A stretch of 8,650 nucleotides of DNA from Zetaproteobacteria bacterium (lineage in GTDB: Bacteria > Pseudomonadota > Zetaproteobacteria > Mariprofundales > Mariprofundaceae): contig JAJRVH010000115.1 of assembly GCA_021545625.1 (NCBI GenBank), positions 1 through 8,650 of the forward strand. The letters are read 5' to 3'. Below the pieces are notes generated by a model. It saw nothing but the letters and a program-made list of their open reading frames with translations, searched no databases and was not told where the DNA came from. Each line of letters begins with the position of its first letter. Position 1 is the first letter of the stretch. The translations under genes were made by a program, and so were the position numbers. Below are positions 1 to 6,226 of this stretch, in pieces.

Positions 1-931
1 CCTCGAAGGTTTCCACCGCCACCCGCTGGAACGGACTCCAGTTGTCGACGATCATCTTCTGGCTCCAGCGCCGGTGCGCAGCCATATGTGCCAGTGCCGC
101 GCGGTAACGATCGATACCGGCCACGCCGCGATCGTCGTCGTACACATCCGGCAACCGAATACCGTAACCGTCGAAATACGGCATCGGCTTGCGCAATTCA
201 TCGAAGGCCAGCGAATACGGCACCAGATAATCGGAGTCCTGCCACAAGCCGCGCAGATAGGCATCGAGCTTGCGCTCATGATCAACCAGCAGCGTGCCAT
301 GACGCTCGCGCTGCATGACGGCCACCGCATCGGCCGATTGCAGGCTGAAATAATCGGTCTGATTGCCGGGATGGTTCTGGTAATAGCGAATGCCGTACTC
401 GACCCAGTTCCTGAAGCCTTCCAGCGACAATTCCGTCAGCAGGCGCGGTGCCTGTTTCAGAAGTTCCGGCAGGCCGGGACTGGGAAACGTTGTATGATGA
501 CCGTGCACCGATCCCGATGTACGCAACATCATGTCGCGGACGATCTCCATATACTGCTTCAGCAGCTCATGGCTCTGCAGACGGCGCGTGACCGCGCCAA
601 CGCTCTGCAGAAACGGTACCATCGCCTTGAAATTGGTATGCGTGGACATGTAATGGACGAACTCTCGCAATTCTTCCAGTACCTGCTCGCCAACGATGGC
701 GGCCACGCCCGGCGCCTCCTCCAGATAGACCAGCAACGGCTCCGGGCCGCGTCCCATCTTGCCGATAAAACGCGCATTCTCGATATAGCTGACCAGCCCC
801 TGTTCGGAAAGCAGAGCCTTGGCCTCGACCATGCAGTCGTCGAAAACCCGGTCCACCTGGGCGAAGTTGCAGCCCAGCCGCTGCCAGTACATCTCGACAT
901 CCATGCTGCGTTCAACCGTTGCAACGGTCAT
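1..931 (-). CDS. cbbO: CbbO, RuBisCO activase subunit (partial, N-terminal 310 residues)
   Basis: An open frame starts with ATG at 929-931 and runs off the left edge without a stop, giving 310 residues. The protein is the N-terminal part of the CbbO/NorD family. CbbO is the adaptor that, with the AAA+ ring protein CbbQ, remodels inhibited RuBisCO. Family-like stretches seen are YFSLQSADA near 194-202 and the segment at about 282-302, which includes HRRWS and DNWSPFQR. The von Willebrand factor A domain that normally ends CbbO is beyond the window, so the gene's integrity cannot be judged. The start is supported by an AGGAG ribosome site that begins right after the cbbQ stop, 14 bp upstream, so translation is probably coupled to cbbQ. 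NorD of nitric oxide reductase clusters is the closest alternative, but the position after cbbM-cbbQ favours CbbO. Confidence 0.93.
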   Translation of the reverse strand, partial: MTVATVERSMDVEMYWQRLGCNFAQVDRVFDDCMVEAKALLSEQGLVSYIENARFIGKMGRGPEPLLVYLEEAPGVAAIVGEQVLEELREFVHYMSTHTNFKAMVPFLQSVGAVTRRLQSHELLKQYMEIVRDMMLRTSGSVHGHHTTFPSPGLPELLKQAPRLLTELSLEGFRNWVEYGIRYYQNHPGNQTDYFSLQSADAVAVMQRERHGTLLVDHERKLDAYLRGLWQDSDYLVPYSLAFDELRKPMPYFDGYGIRLPDVYDDDRGVAGIDRYRAALAHMAAHRRWSQKMIVDNWSPFQRVAVETFE

Positions 932-945
932 GGCCCTGATCTCCT

Positions 946-1749
946 TCAGCCGAAGACTGCGTCAATAGCGTGATCGAGCGTATCGCGGATATCGGCGTCA
1001 TCGGTAATCGGCCGCACCAGCGCCATCCGGCACGCAGCCTTCGGCTCGATGCCTCCCTTGATCAGAGCGGCGGCATAGGTCAGCAAACGCGTCGAAATGC
1101 CCTCATCCAGGCCATGCCCTTTCAGGTTGCGGGCCGTACCACCGATCTTGACCAGCCTGGCCGCCAGGTCCGTCTCGATGCCGGTCTCCCTGGCAACAAT
1201 CTCTGTCTCGACGGACTCATCCGGATAATCAAACTCGAAGCCGGCAAAACGCTGTTTGGTCGACTGTTTCAGATCCTTCATCAAACTCTGATAGCCGGGA
1301 TTATAGGAAATCACCAGCTGAAAATCGGGATGTGCCTCGACCAGTTCACCCTTCTTGTCCAGAGGCAGCGTGCGACGATGATCGGTCAGCGGATGAATCA
1401 CGACCGTCGTGTCCTGACGCGCCTCGACCACCTCGTCGAGATAGCAGATTGCACCGATACGCGCCGCCGTAGTCAGCGGACCGTCCTGCCAGCGCGTACC
1501 GTCGGCATCGAGCAGATAGCGCCCGACCAGATCCGAAGCCGTCATGTCCTCGTTACATGCCACGGTAATCAGCGGCCGGTCCAGCTTCCAGGCCATATAT
1601 TCGACAAAACGCGACTTGCCGCAGCCAGTCGGGCCTTTCACCATGATCGGCAGACGCGCGGCGTAGGCTGCTTCGTACAGCTCGACCTCATCACCCTGCG
1701 GCTGGTAAAACGGTTCCTGATGAATCTTGTATTGCTCTTTATCGGTCAT
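946..1749 (-). CDS. cbbQ: CbbQ, MoxR-family AAA+ ATPase of the RuBisCO activase
   Basis: 267-residue protein, the usual length for CbbQ. It is a MoxR-family AAA+ ATPase that forms a hexameric ring and, with CbbO, uses ATP to release tight-binding sugar phosphates from RuBisCO. Walker A is GPTGCGKS (39-46). Walker B is ICYLDEV (101-107, with D105 and E106). The sensor 1 asparagine is in SYNPGYQ (N150). Candidate arginine fingers lie in KQRFAG (R167) and STRLL (R221). The start at 1749 was chosen because GGGAG sits 6 nt upstream and the product begins like other CbbQ proteins; the same frame is open upstream to an ATG at 1812, which lacks such support. The gene lies about 195 bp downstream of cbbM, behind a terminator, and is followed after 14 bp by cbbO. 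NorQ is the close paralogue, but the context indicates the form II (Q2O2-type) activase. Confidence 0.95.
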   Translation of the reverse strand: MTDKEQYKIHQEPFYQPQGDEVELYEAAYAARLPIMVKGPTGCGKSRFVEYMAWKLDRPLITVACNEDMTASDLVGRYLLDADGTRWQDGPLTTAARIGAICYLDEVVEARQDTTVVIHPLTDHRRTLPLDKKGELVEAHPDFQLVISYNPGYQSLMKDLKQSTKQRFAGFEFDYPDESVETEIVARETGIETDLAARLVKIGGTARNLKGHGLDEGISTRLLTYAAALIKGGIEPKAACRMALVRPITDDADIRDTLDHAIDAVFG

Positions 1750-1886
1750 GGTTCGCTCCCGCATGAAAACTTGAACACACTCTAGTCCCTCGCACGGAAA
1801 AGGCATGCTCATAATCGTGATACATCGATAAGTTTATCTTATGACTCCATGCTTTCATCCATATTCGTGATATGGCTATAGCGCAC
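1750..1886 (-). promoter_or_regulatory. Leader of cbbQO, possible secondary promoter region
   Basis: This 137-bp non-coding stretch lies between the cbbM terminator and cbbQ. It is clearly more AT-rich than the flanking genes. It contains two near-identical 13-bp direct repeats (1810-1822 and 1860-1872) and a small inverted repeat, GATAA-GT-TTATC (1827-1838). I cannot point to a convincing -35/-10 pair. Having this much sequence after a terminator suggests cbbQO either lives on read-through from cbbM or has its own regulated promoter here. That is inference. Confidence 0.4.
1810..1872. repeat. Two 13-bp direct repeats (CATAWTCGTGATA) with 50-bp period
   Basis: CATAATCGTGATA at 1810-1822 and CATATTCGTGATA at 1860-1872 differ at one base, and their starts are exactly 50 bp apart. 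They lie in the AT-rich cbbM-cbbQ spacer. The spacing of about five helical turns would put two bound proteins on roughly the same face of the DNA. The protein, if any, is unknown. Confidence 0.55.
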
Positions 1887-1917
1887 AAAAAAGAGGCCCC
1901 GGGGAACCGGGGCCTCT
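1887..1917 (-). terminator. Intrinsic terminator downstream of cbbM
   Basis: A perfect 11-bp, GC-rich stem (arms 1892-1902 and 1907-1917, AGAGGCCCCGG on the + strand) closes a 4-nt loop. Read on the minus strand it is followed directly by six T residues (1892-1887, the first within the stem), the classic Rho-independent form. It begins 27 bp after the cbbM stop codon and precedes cbbQ. It should end most cbbM transcripts, so cbbQO expression would depend on read-through or on a separate promoter. Confidence 0.9.
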
Positions 1918-1944
1918 CGATGCTTGCCGTGAGATAAGCGCGGC

Positions 1945-3357
1945 TTACTTGTGTACGCCCAGCTTCTCGCGCCAGCCCGGATAGAGCTTGTCGGCATCGT
2001 GCGGGAAAGACTCGAACGCGCGGGCGAATTCCTTGTGGGTCTTCGCATATTCGATCGGATCCTGACCGCTCTTCCAGCACTCATAGGCCTGGCTCAGCGA
2101 CGTGGCGCCGGCAGCCGGGCTGTCGATGTGGCCGTAGGAACCGCCACCGCAGGTATTGATCACGTTGCCGTGACCCAGGTTCTCGAAGAAGCCCGGCAGA
2201 CGCAGCGCGTTCATGCCGCCCGAGATAATCGGGCAGGTCGGTTTCATGCCAAACCACTTCTGGTTGAAGTAGTGACCCTGGCACTCATCGCGCTCCAGCA
2301 TGTAGGCCAGCACGCGCTCATCGCCGTGTCCTTCCATCTTGCCGTAGCCCATCGTACCGGTATGGATGCCGGAAGCTCCCATCAGGCGGGCAAACTTCAT
2401 AAAGCACAGCGGATCCATACCCATCGGCGACTTATAGGAGGTTACCGCACCATGGCCGGCGCGATGATAGTGCAGGAAGGTATTCGGGAAGGCGCGGCGG
2501 CAGGTGGTCACGCCATGAACACCGGTCACGAAACCGTCGACCAGGAAAGCGACATGCGTTTCGGCGCCAATCTTGCCGAACTGCTCGAGCAGGTATTCGC
2601 CGCGGGCCACCATCTCCTTGTGGCAATCGGCAGTGATGTTGGCCGAGAACAGCTTGGGCTGACCGGTTTCCTGCTGCGCGCGATCCATCGCATCGACAAC
2701 CAGCGGAATCACTTCCTTCATCGGGCAGAAAGTCTGGTTACCCTGCGGCTCGTCGTTCTTGATAAAGTCGCCACCCAGCCAGAACTGGTAGGCAGCCTCG
2801 GCGAACGGCTTCGGACGCAGGCCCAGCTTCGGCTTGATGATCGTGCCGGCGATATAACCACCGTCCTCTTCCGGACGACCCAGCACCTTCCACAGATCCT
2901 TGATACCGACATTCGGACCGTCAAACTTCTTGATCATCGCTTCAGGGACATAAAAATCAAGCATGCGCAGGCCGACATGGTCGCCCATGCCCTGGTTGTT
3001 GCCCAGGATCAGCGAATACATCTGGGAAACCATATATTTGCCGTCGGTGATATTAATATCGAACAGCTCGATCGGATAGGCGATCTTCATCAAACCGCCA
3101 CCCTTGACAGGGTCATCGCCAAATGCCGTTTCGTCGACTTCATACACGAGCGCATCCACACCCTTAGTAAAGTCGTCGGTCGTACATACTTCAACATTGG
3201 TTCCGGTGGAAGATTCAGCAGCAACGTGCGCAGCCACTTCCAGAAAGCCATAACCTTCAGCCGGAATAAGTTTATAGGCTACGAGCAGATGCTTGCCGCC
3301 TGCGATCAGGTCTTCTTCCTTCAGACTCAGATCCGCGTAACGATTCGATTGATCCAT
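1945..3357 (-). CDS. cbbM: Form II ribulose-1,5-bisphosphate carboxylase/oxygenase (RuBisCO)
   Basis: 470-residue form II RuBisCO, about the usual 460-470. It carboxylates ribulose 1,5-bisphosphate in the Calvin-Benson-Bassham cycle, works without small subunits, and suits low-oxygen, high-CO2 conditions. Active-site signatures are all present: IIKPKLGLRPK with catalytic K175; GGDFIKNDEP with K200 to be carbamylated and D202/E203 binding magnesium; HYHRAGHG with H298/R299; the loop 6 motif GTMGYGKMEG with K340; and the phosphate-binding SGGMNA (379-384) and CGGGSYGH (403-410). The start ATG has a strong GGAGGG site 7 nt upstream. The gene is read away from cbbR, which is the expected transcriptional activator, and ends in an intrinsic terminator. 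No cbbS is seen. The motifs leave no real alternative, since RuBisCO-like proteins lack this full residue set. Confidence 0.98.
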   Translation of the reverse strand: MDQSNRYADLSLKEEDLIAGGKHLLVAYKLIPAEGYGFLEVAAHVAAESSTGTNVEVCTTDDFTKGVDALVYEVDETAFGDDPVKGGGLMKIAYPIELFDINITDGKYMVSQMYSLILGNNQGMGDHVGLRMLDFYVPEAMIKKFDGPNVGIKDLWKVLGRPEEDGGYIAGTIIKPKLGLRPKPFAEAAYQFWLGGDFIKNDEPQGNQTFCPMKEVIPLVVDAMDRAQQETGQPKLFSANITADCHKEMVARGEYLLEQFGKIGAETHVAFLVDGFVTGVHGVTTCRRAFPNTFLHYHRAGHGAVTSYKSPMGMDPLCFMKFARLMGASGIHTGTMGYGKMEGHGDERVLAYMLERDECQGHYFNQKWFGMKPTCPIISGGMNALRLPGFFENLGHGNVINTCGGGSYGHIDSPAAGATSLSQAYECWKSGQDPIEYAKTHKEFARAFESFPHDADKLYPGWREKLGVHK

Positions 3358-3527
3358 TTAAGATCCCTCCAGGTTTTTATATGAACAGGGAATCAGAAAC
3401 GAATCCCCTCTCACGGCAGTGGAGATTACGCCCCATCTGCGACGATGGGAAGTCTGGACCGTCGCTTCCATCATGTAAAATCAAAGGTTATGATTCCGAC
3501 CATAACCTTTTCTTATGGATGGTGGAT
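3358..3527. promoter_or_regulatory. Divergent cbbM/cbbR control region
   Basis: 170 bp separate the cbbM and cbbR start codons and must hold both promoters. Besides the perfect palindrome at 3483-3510 there are interleaved inverted repeats: CCCATC/GATGGG (3432-3449) and GATGGGAAG/CTTCCATC (3444-3472, one bulged G). A TAAAAT at 3476-3481 (+ strand) is a possible -10 box for cbbR. If so, transcription would start inside the palindrome. For cbbM a weak pair, TTCCCA and TAATCT separated by 17 bp on the minus strand (about 3423-3451), is possible. Both promoter calls are tentative. Confidence 0.6.
3483..3510. promoter_or_regulatory. Perfect 10-bp inverted repeat, candidate CbbR operator
   Basis: AAAGGTTATG (3483-3492) and CATAACCTTT (3501-3510) are exact reverse complements around an 8-bp spacer. 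The site ends 17 bp before the cbbR ATG and about 125 bp upstream of the cbbM ATG. LysR-type regulators usually bind an AT-rich interrupted palindrome between themselves and the divergent target, so this is the best candidate for the primary CbbR site, activating cbbM and repressing cbbR. The dyad is not an exact T-N11-A box, so the assignment rests on symmetry and position. Confidence 0.65.
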
Positions 3528-4439
3528 ATGCGCATCACGCTCAAGCAGTTGCAAATTTTCGAAACGGTTGCCGAACGGCAAAGCTACACACAGGCCGCCA
3601 AACAGCTATACCTGAGTCAGCCGGCCGTATCGATGCAGATCAAGCAGCTCGAGGACGAGGTCGGCATGCCGGTATTCAATCGCATCGGCAAATCCATCCA
3701 GCTGACTGATGCCGGCCGCGAACTTCTCCAGCACGCACGCAACATCCAGATCCAGCTGGAAGAGGCGCAGCAAAGCATGGAAGAACTGCGCGGCATCAAG
3801 CGCGGGCGCCTGCATCTGACCATGGCCTCAACGGCCAACTACTTCACTCCCAGGTTGCTGGCCGGCTTTTGCCGCGAATATCCGAACATCCAGATCAGTC
3901 TCAGCGTCGCCAACCGGGCCGGCCTGCTGGAGGCGCTGGAAAACAATACCGCCGACATGGTCATTATGGGCAAACCGCCGGCCAATATGCCGCTGGCCGC
4001 CGAGGTATTCATGGAAAACCCGCTGGTCGTCGTCGCGCCGCCGAACCACAAGCTGGCCGGCAAAAAGAAGGTCAGCCTGGCAGAGGTGGCCCGGGAAAAC
4101 TTCATTGTACGCGAAATCGGCTCGGGCACGCGCGCGGCCGTCGAACGTTTCCTTGCCACGCACGATCTGGAACGGCCCCAGAGTCTGGAAATGCATTCAT
4201 CGGAGGCCATCAAGCAGGCCGTACAGGCAGGCCTCGGCCTCGGGGTCGTCTCGATCCATACGCTGGAGATGGAACTGGCGCTGAAGCGGCTGGTCGTCCT
4301 GAACGTCGAGGATTTCCCGATCATGCGCCACTGGCATCTGGTCTACCGGCAGGACCGCCACTTTTCGCCGGTCAGCAAGGCCTTCCACGATTATGTGCTG
4401 CAGCATGCCGACACGCTGTTCGGCACCGGGGAACGCTGA
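3528..4439 (+). CDS. cbbR: LysR-type transcriptional regulator of the RuBisCO operon (CbbR)
   Basis: 303-residue LysR-family regulator of normal length. The N-terminal winged helix-turn-helix covers about residues 1-60, with a typical recognition segment near 18-37 (QSYTQAAKQLYLSQPAVSMQ). A linker helix follows (about 65-90), then a periplasmic-binding-protein-like effector domain (about 92-295). CbbR proteins sense Calvin-cycle metabolites or reducing power and activate cbb genes. The divergent position beside cbbM and the perfect palindrome between them support this role. The start at 3528 gives the family-typical MRITLKQLQ opening. An in-frame ATG at 3519 would add three residues, and upstream purines (GGATGGTGGAT) give only a weak ribosome site for either. 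The frame also stays open further upstream, but that would run through the operator. Its stop faces the stop of a minus-strand gene 3 bp away. Confidence 0.93.
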   Translation: MRITLKQLQIFETVAERQSYTQAAKQLYLSQPAVSMQIKQLEDEVGMPVFNRIGKSIQLTDAGRELLQHARNIQIQLEEAQQSMEELRGIKRGRLHLTMASTANYFTPRLLAGFCREYPNIQISLSVANRAGLLEALENNTADMVIMGKPPANMPLAAEVFMENPLVVVAPPNHKLAGKKKVSLAEVARENFIVREIGSGTRAAVERFLATHDLERPQSLEMHSSEAIKQAVQAGLGLGVVSIHTLEMELALKRLVVLNVEDFPIMRHWHLVYRQDRHFSPVSKAFHDYVLQHADTLFGTGER

Positions 4440-4467
4440 TGCTCAGCGGCGGGAATCGACGGATTCC
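4434..4467. repeat. Tandem small hairpins at the convergent gene ends
   Basis: CGCTGA-TGC-TCAGCG (4434-4448) is a perfect 6-bp inverted repeat centred on the 3-bp gap between the two facing stop codons. Both genes end in CGC TGA. Directly next to it GGAATC-GACG-GATTCC (4452-4467) forms a second perfect 6-bp stem within the minus-strand gene. Neither has a T tract. They could help stop or protect the converging transcripts, but the stems are short. Confidence 0.4.
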
Positions 4468-5255
4468 TCCAGCCGGCTTTGCAGGCTGGCCAATGCCTGG
4501 CGGGTTGCCTCCAGCTCCTTCAATAATTCGTCGTGACTGGGCGGCTGACGCATCTCCTCCAGACGCGCCTGCTTGGCCTCGTCCAGATTGTTGATCACCA
4601 CGGCAATGAACAGATTGACGATCACGAACGTCCCCATCACCACGAAGCTGACGAAATAGATCCAGCTCAGCGGATGCATGTCCATGGCCGTGTACATCAC
4701 GTCCGTCCAGTCCTCCAGAGTGACAATTCGAAACAGCGTCAGCAACGAAATGCCGAGATTGCGCCAGTGCTCCGGATCATGGGCATGAAACAGTTGCTGA
4801 CCGGCCACGGCATAGATATAGAAGATCACGCCCATCAGCAACATGATATTGGCCATGCTCGGAATCGACCGCATCAGCGTTGCGACAATCAGGCGCAGCT
4901 CGGGAATCGCCGAGATCAGCCGCAGCACCCGCAGCAGACGCGCCAGGCGCGCGACCATGGCCAGATTGCCGGCGCTCGGAATCAGGGCCAGCAGGATGAT
5001 CGTGAAATCAAACAGGTTCCAGCCGCTGCCGAAATACAACCGAAAACGCGGCGCCACGGCATAGATCTTCAGGGCCGCCTCGACGATGAAGATACCCAGC
5101 ACGATACGGTTGCCCAGTGCGATCCAGCTCCCGTAGTCCAGCATGATCTCCGCGGATGTCTCCAGGCCGATCAGCACGGCACTGCACAGGATCACGCCGA
5201 TAATGGAATATTCGAACGCGCGATGCGCGACGATGCGTTGAGCCATCTGTTGCAT
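4443..5255 (-). CDS. Single-domain voltage-gated cation channel (bacterial NaV-like, ion transport family)
   Basis: 270-residue inner-membrane channel subunit of the six-segment NaChBac/BacNaV type, which works as a homotetramer. Hydrophobic segments fit S1 (about 14-31), S2 (47-66), S3 (80-96), S4 (98-116), S5 (132-154) and S6 (196-224). S4 has four arginines at three-residue spacing (R103, R106, R109, R112), as a voltage sensor should. The pore loop carries TLEDWTD (179-185), where the NaChBac type has TLESWAS; the two extra acidic residues may change ion selectivity. After S6 a charged tail (about 225-266) looks like the coiled coil that assembles such channels. GGAGAGG lies 5 nt before the ATG at 5253-5255. 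The gene ends 3 bp from the convergent cbbR and follows the fructosamine kinase gene by 62 bp. Physiological role is unknown; sodium or calcium entry are both possible. Confidence 0.88.
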   Translation of the reverse strand: MQQMAQRIVAHRAFEYSIIGVILCSAVLIGLETSAEIMLDYGSWIALGNRIVLGIFIVEAALKIYAVAPRFRLYFGSGWNLFDFTIILLALIPSAGNLAMVARLARLLRVLRLISAIPELRLIVATLMRSIPSMANIMLLMGVIFYIYAVAGQQLFHAHDPEHWRNLGISLLTLFRIVTLEDWTDVMYTAMDMHPLSWIYFVSFVVMGTFVIVNLFIAVVINNLDEAKQARLEEMRQPPSHDELLKELEATRQALASLQSRLEESVDSRR

Positions 5256-5295
5256 GAAAACCTCTCCGGCAATGATATGGGCGCATGGTATGTCC

Positions 5296-5320
5296 CCTCA
5301 CCGGTGAGGCAACCGCCTCA
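5296..5320 (-). promoter_or_regulatory. Overlapping alternative hairpins between kinase and channel genes
   Basis: CCTCACCGGTGAGG (5296-5309) is a perfect 14-bp palindrome. TGAGGC-AACC-GCCTCA (5305-5320) is a perfect 6-bp stem that shares the TGAGG arm with it and overlaps the stop codon of the kinase gene. In the minus-strand transcript only one of the two can form at a time. No T tract follows, so this is not an ordinary terminator. It may act as an intercistronic control element or a processing site, or the palindrome may bind a protein. Confidence 0.4.
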
Positions 5321-6202
5321 GCGCAGCTCGGCCAGCAGGCGGGCGATCATCCCTTCGGCCTGAGTCAGATAGCCACCGCCGAACAGATTGGCATGGTTGA
5401 GGATATGATAGAGATTATAGAGTTCCCTGCGCACCACATAACCGGCATCAAGCGGCCATGCGGCCCGGTAGGCTGCATAAAAGTCCGCGCCGAAACCTCC
5501 GAACAACTCCGTCATCGCAATGTCCGCCTCGCGATCGCCGTAATATACGGCCGGGTCGAAGATCACCGGCCGGCCCTGCATATCGAAGCCGCGGTTGCCG
5601 CCCCACAAGTCGCCGTGCAGCAGCGATGCCGCCGGAGTATACGAGGAAAAGAACTGCGGCAATCCGTCCATCAGGCGCTCGAGGGAGGCCGCCACCCCTC
5701 CGCCCATCCCCCTCCGGATCAGCAACTGCAACTGGAAGCCCAGTCGGCGATCGCGCCAGAAGGCCGGCCAGTCGTCCATCCAGCCATTTATCTGCGGCGT
5801 CGAACCAATCGTATTGTCCCTGTGCCAGCCGAAACGCTCGGCACATATCCGGTGCTGGAGCGCCAGCCGTTCACCGAGCATCGATTCGGATGCCCGGCTG
5901 CGGCTACCCATATCGATGAATTCGCAGACCAGCCAGCTGCCGTTCTCATCGGAGCCGCAAACCAGCGGCTCCGGCACGCGCAGGGCTCTGGCATCGCGCA
6001 ATGCGCACAGCCCCTCGAATTCGGCCTCGAACATCGACAGTCGGTCCGGCCGGTTCAGCTTGACGAAATAATACTGATCGGCGCATTCGAGCTTCCACGC
6101 CTCGTTGATGCTACCTCCTCCAACCGGCACGGCCCTGTCGATGGAAACATCTCGATCCGTCCTGCTCCGGATATCGGCCAGCACGGCGGCCCAGTCAGGC
6201 AT
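5318..6202 (-). CDS. Fructosamine/ketosamine-3-kinase family protein (YniA-like)
   Basis: 294-residue member of the fructosamine kinase family, close in length and layout to E. coli YniA. These cytosolic kinases phosphorylate the sugar part of glycated amines or proteins at the 3-hydroxyl, which makes the adduct unstable and repairs the protein. Visible signatures are a glycine-rich loop GGGSINEAW (28-36), an ATP-binding lysine in YFVKLN (K48), FGWHRDNTIG (124-133), the catalytic HGDLWGGN (196-203, D198), and the metal-binding IFDPAVYYGDRE (215-225, D216). The glycine-rich loop has S31, where redox-regulated eukaryotic members carry a cysteine. The start matches the family N-terminus, yet no Shine-Dalgarno sequence is seen in the 24 bp after the preceding gene, so initiation may depend on coupling. 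The true substrate (fructosamine, ribulosamine or a small molecule) is not known. Confidence 0.92.
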   Translation of the reverse strand: MPDWAAVLADIRSRTDRDVSIDRAVPVGGGSINEAWKLECADQYYFVKLNRPDRLSMFEAEFEGLCALRDARALRVPEPLVCGSDENGSWLVCEFIDMGSRSRASESMLGERLALQHRICAERFGWHRDNTIGSTPQINGWMDDWPAFWRDRRLGFQLQLLIRRGMGGGVAASLERLMDGLPQFFSSYTPAASLLHGDLWGGNRGFDMQGRPVIFDPAVYYGDREADIAMTELFGGFGADFYAAYRAAWPLDAGYVVRRELYNLYHILNHANLFGGGYLTQAEGMIARLLAELR

Positions 6203-6226
6203 TCGGCGTTTCGGGGGAAAAGGAAT

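Noticed and set aside
74..1785. Two + strand open frames (299 and 271 codons) antisense to cbbO and cbbQ
   Set aside because: Both are shadows. The minus-strand frames carry the CbbO signatures and the CbbQ Walker motifs.
1750..1812. Longer cbbQ start at ATG 1812
   Set aside because: The added residues do not look like a CbbQ N-terminus, and the ATG at 1749 has a well-spaced GGGAG.
1951..3384. Long open frame of 477 codons on the + strand, antisense to cbbM
   Set aside because: It is a full-length shadow of cbbM caused by GC-rich codon usage. The translation shows no family resemblance, and it would share the cbbM promoter region without its own ribosome site.
3483..3511. The cbbR-proximal dyad as a + strand Rho-independent terminator
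   Set aside because: It is followed by TTTT, but no + strand gene lies upstream and it sits just before the cbbR start; an operator is more likely.
3381..3527. Longer cbbR start near 3381
   Set aside because: It would run through the operator and promoter region and add 49 residues before a normal LysR N-terminus.
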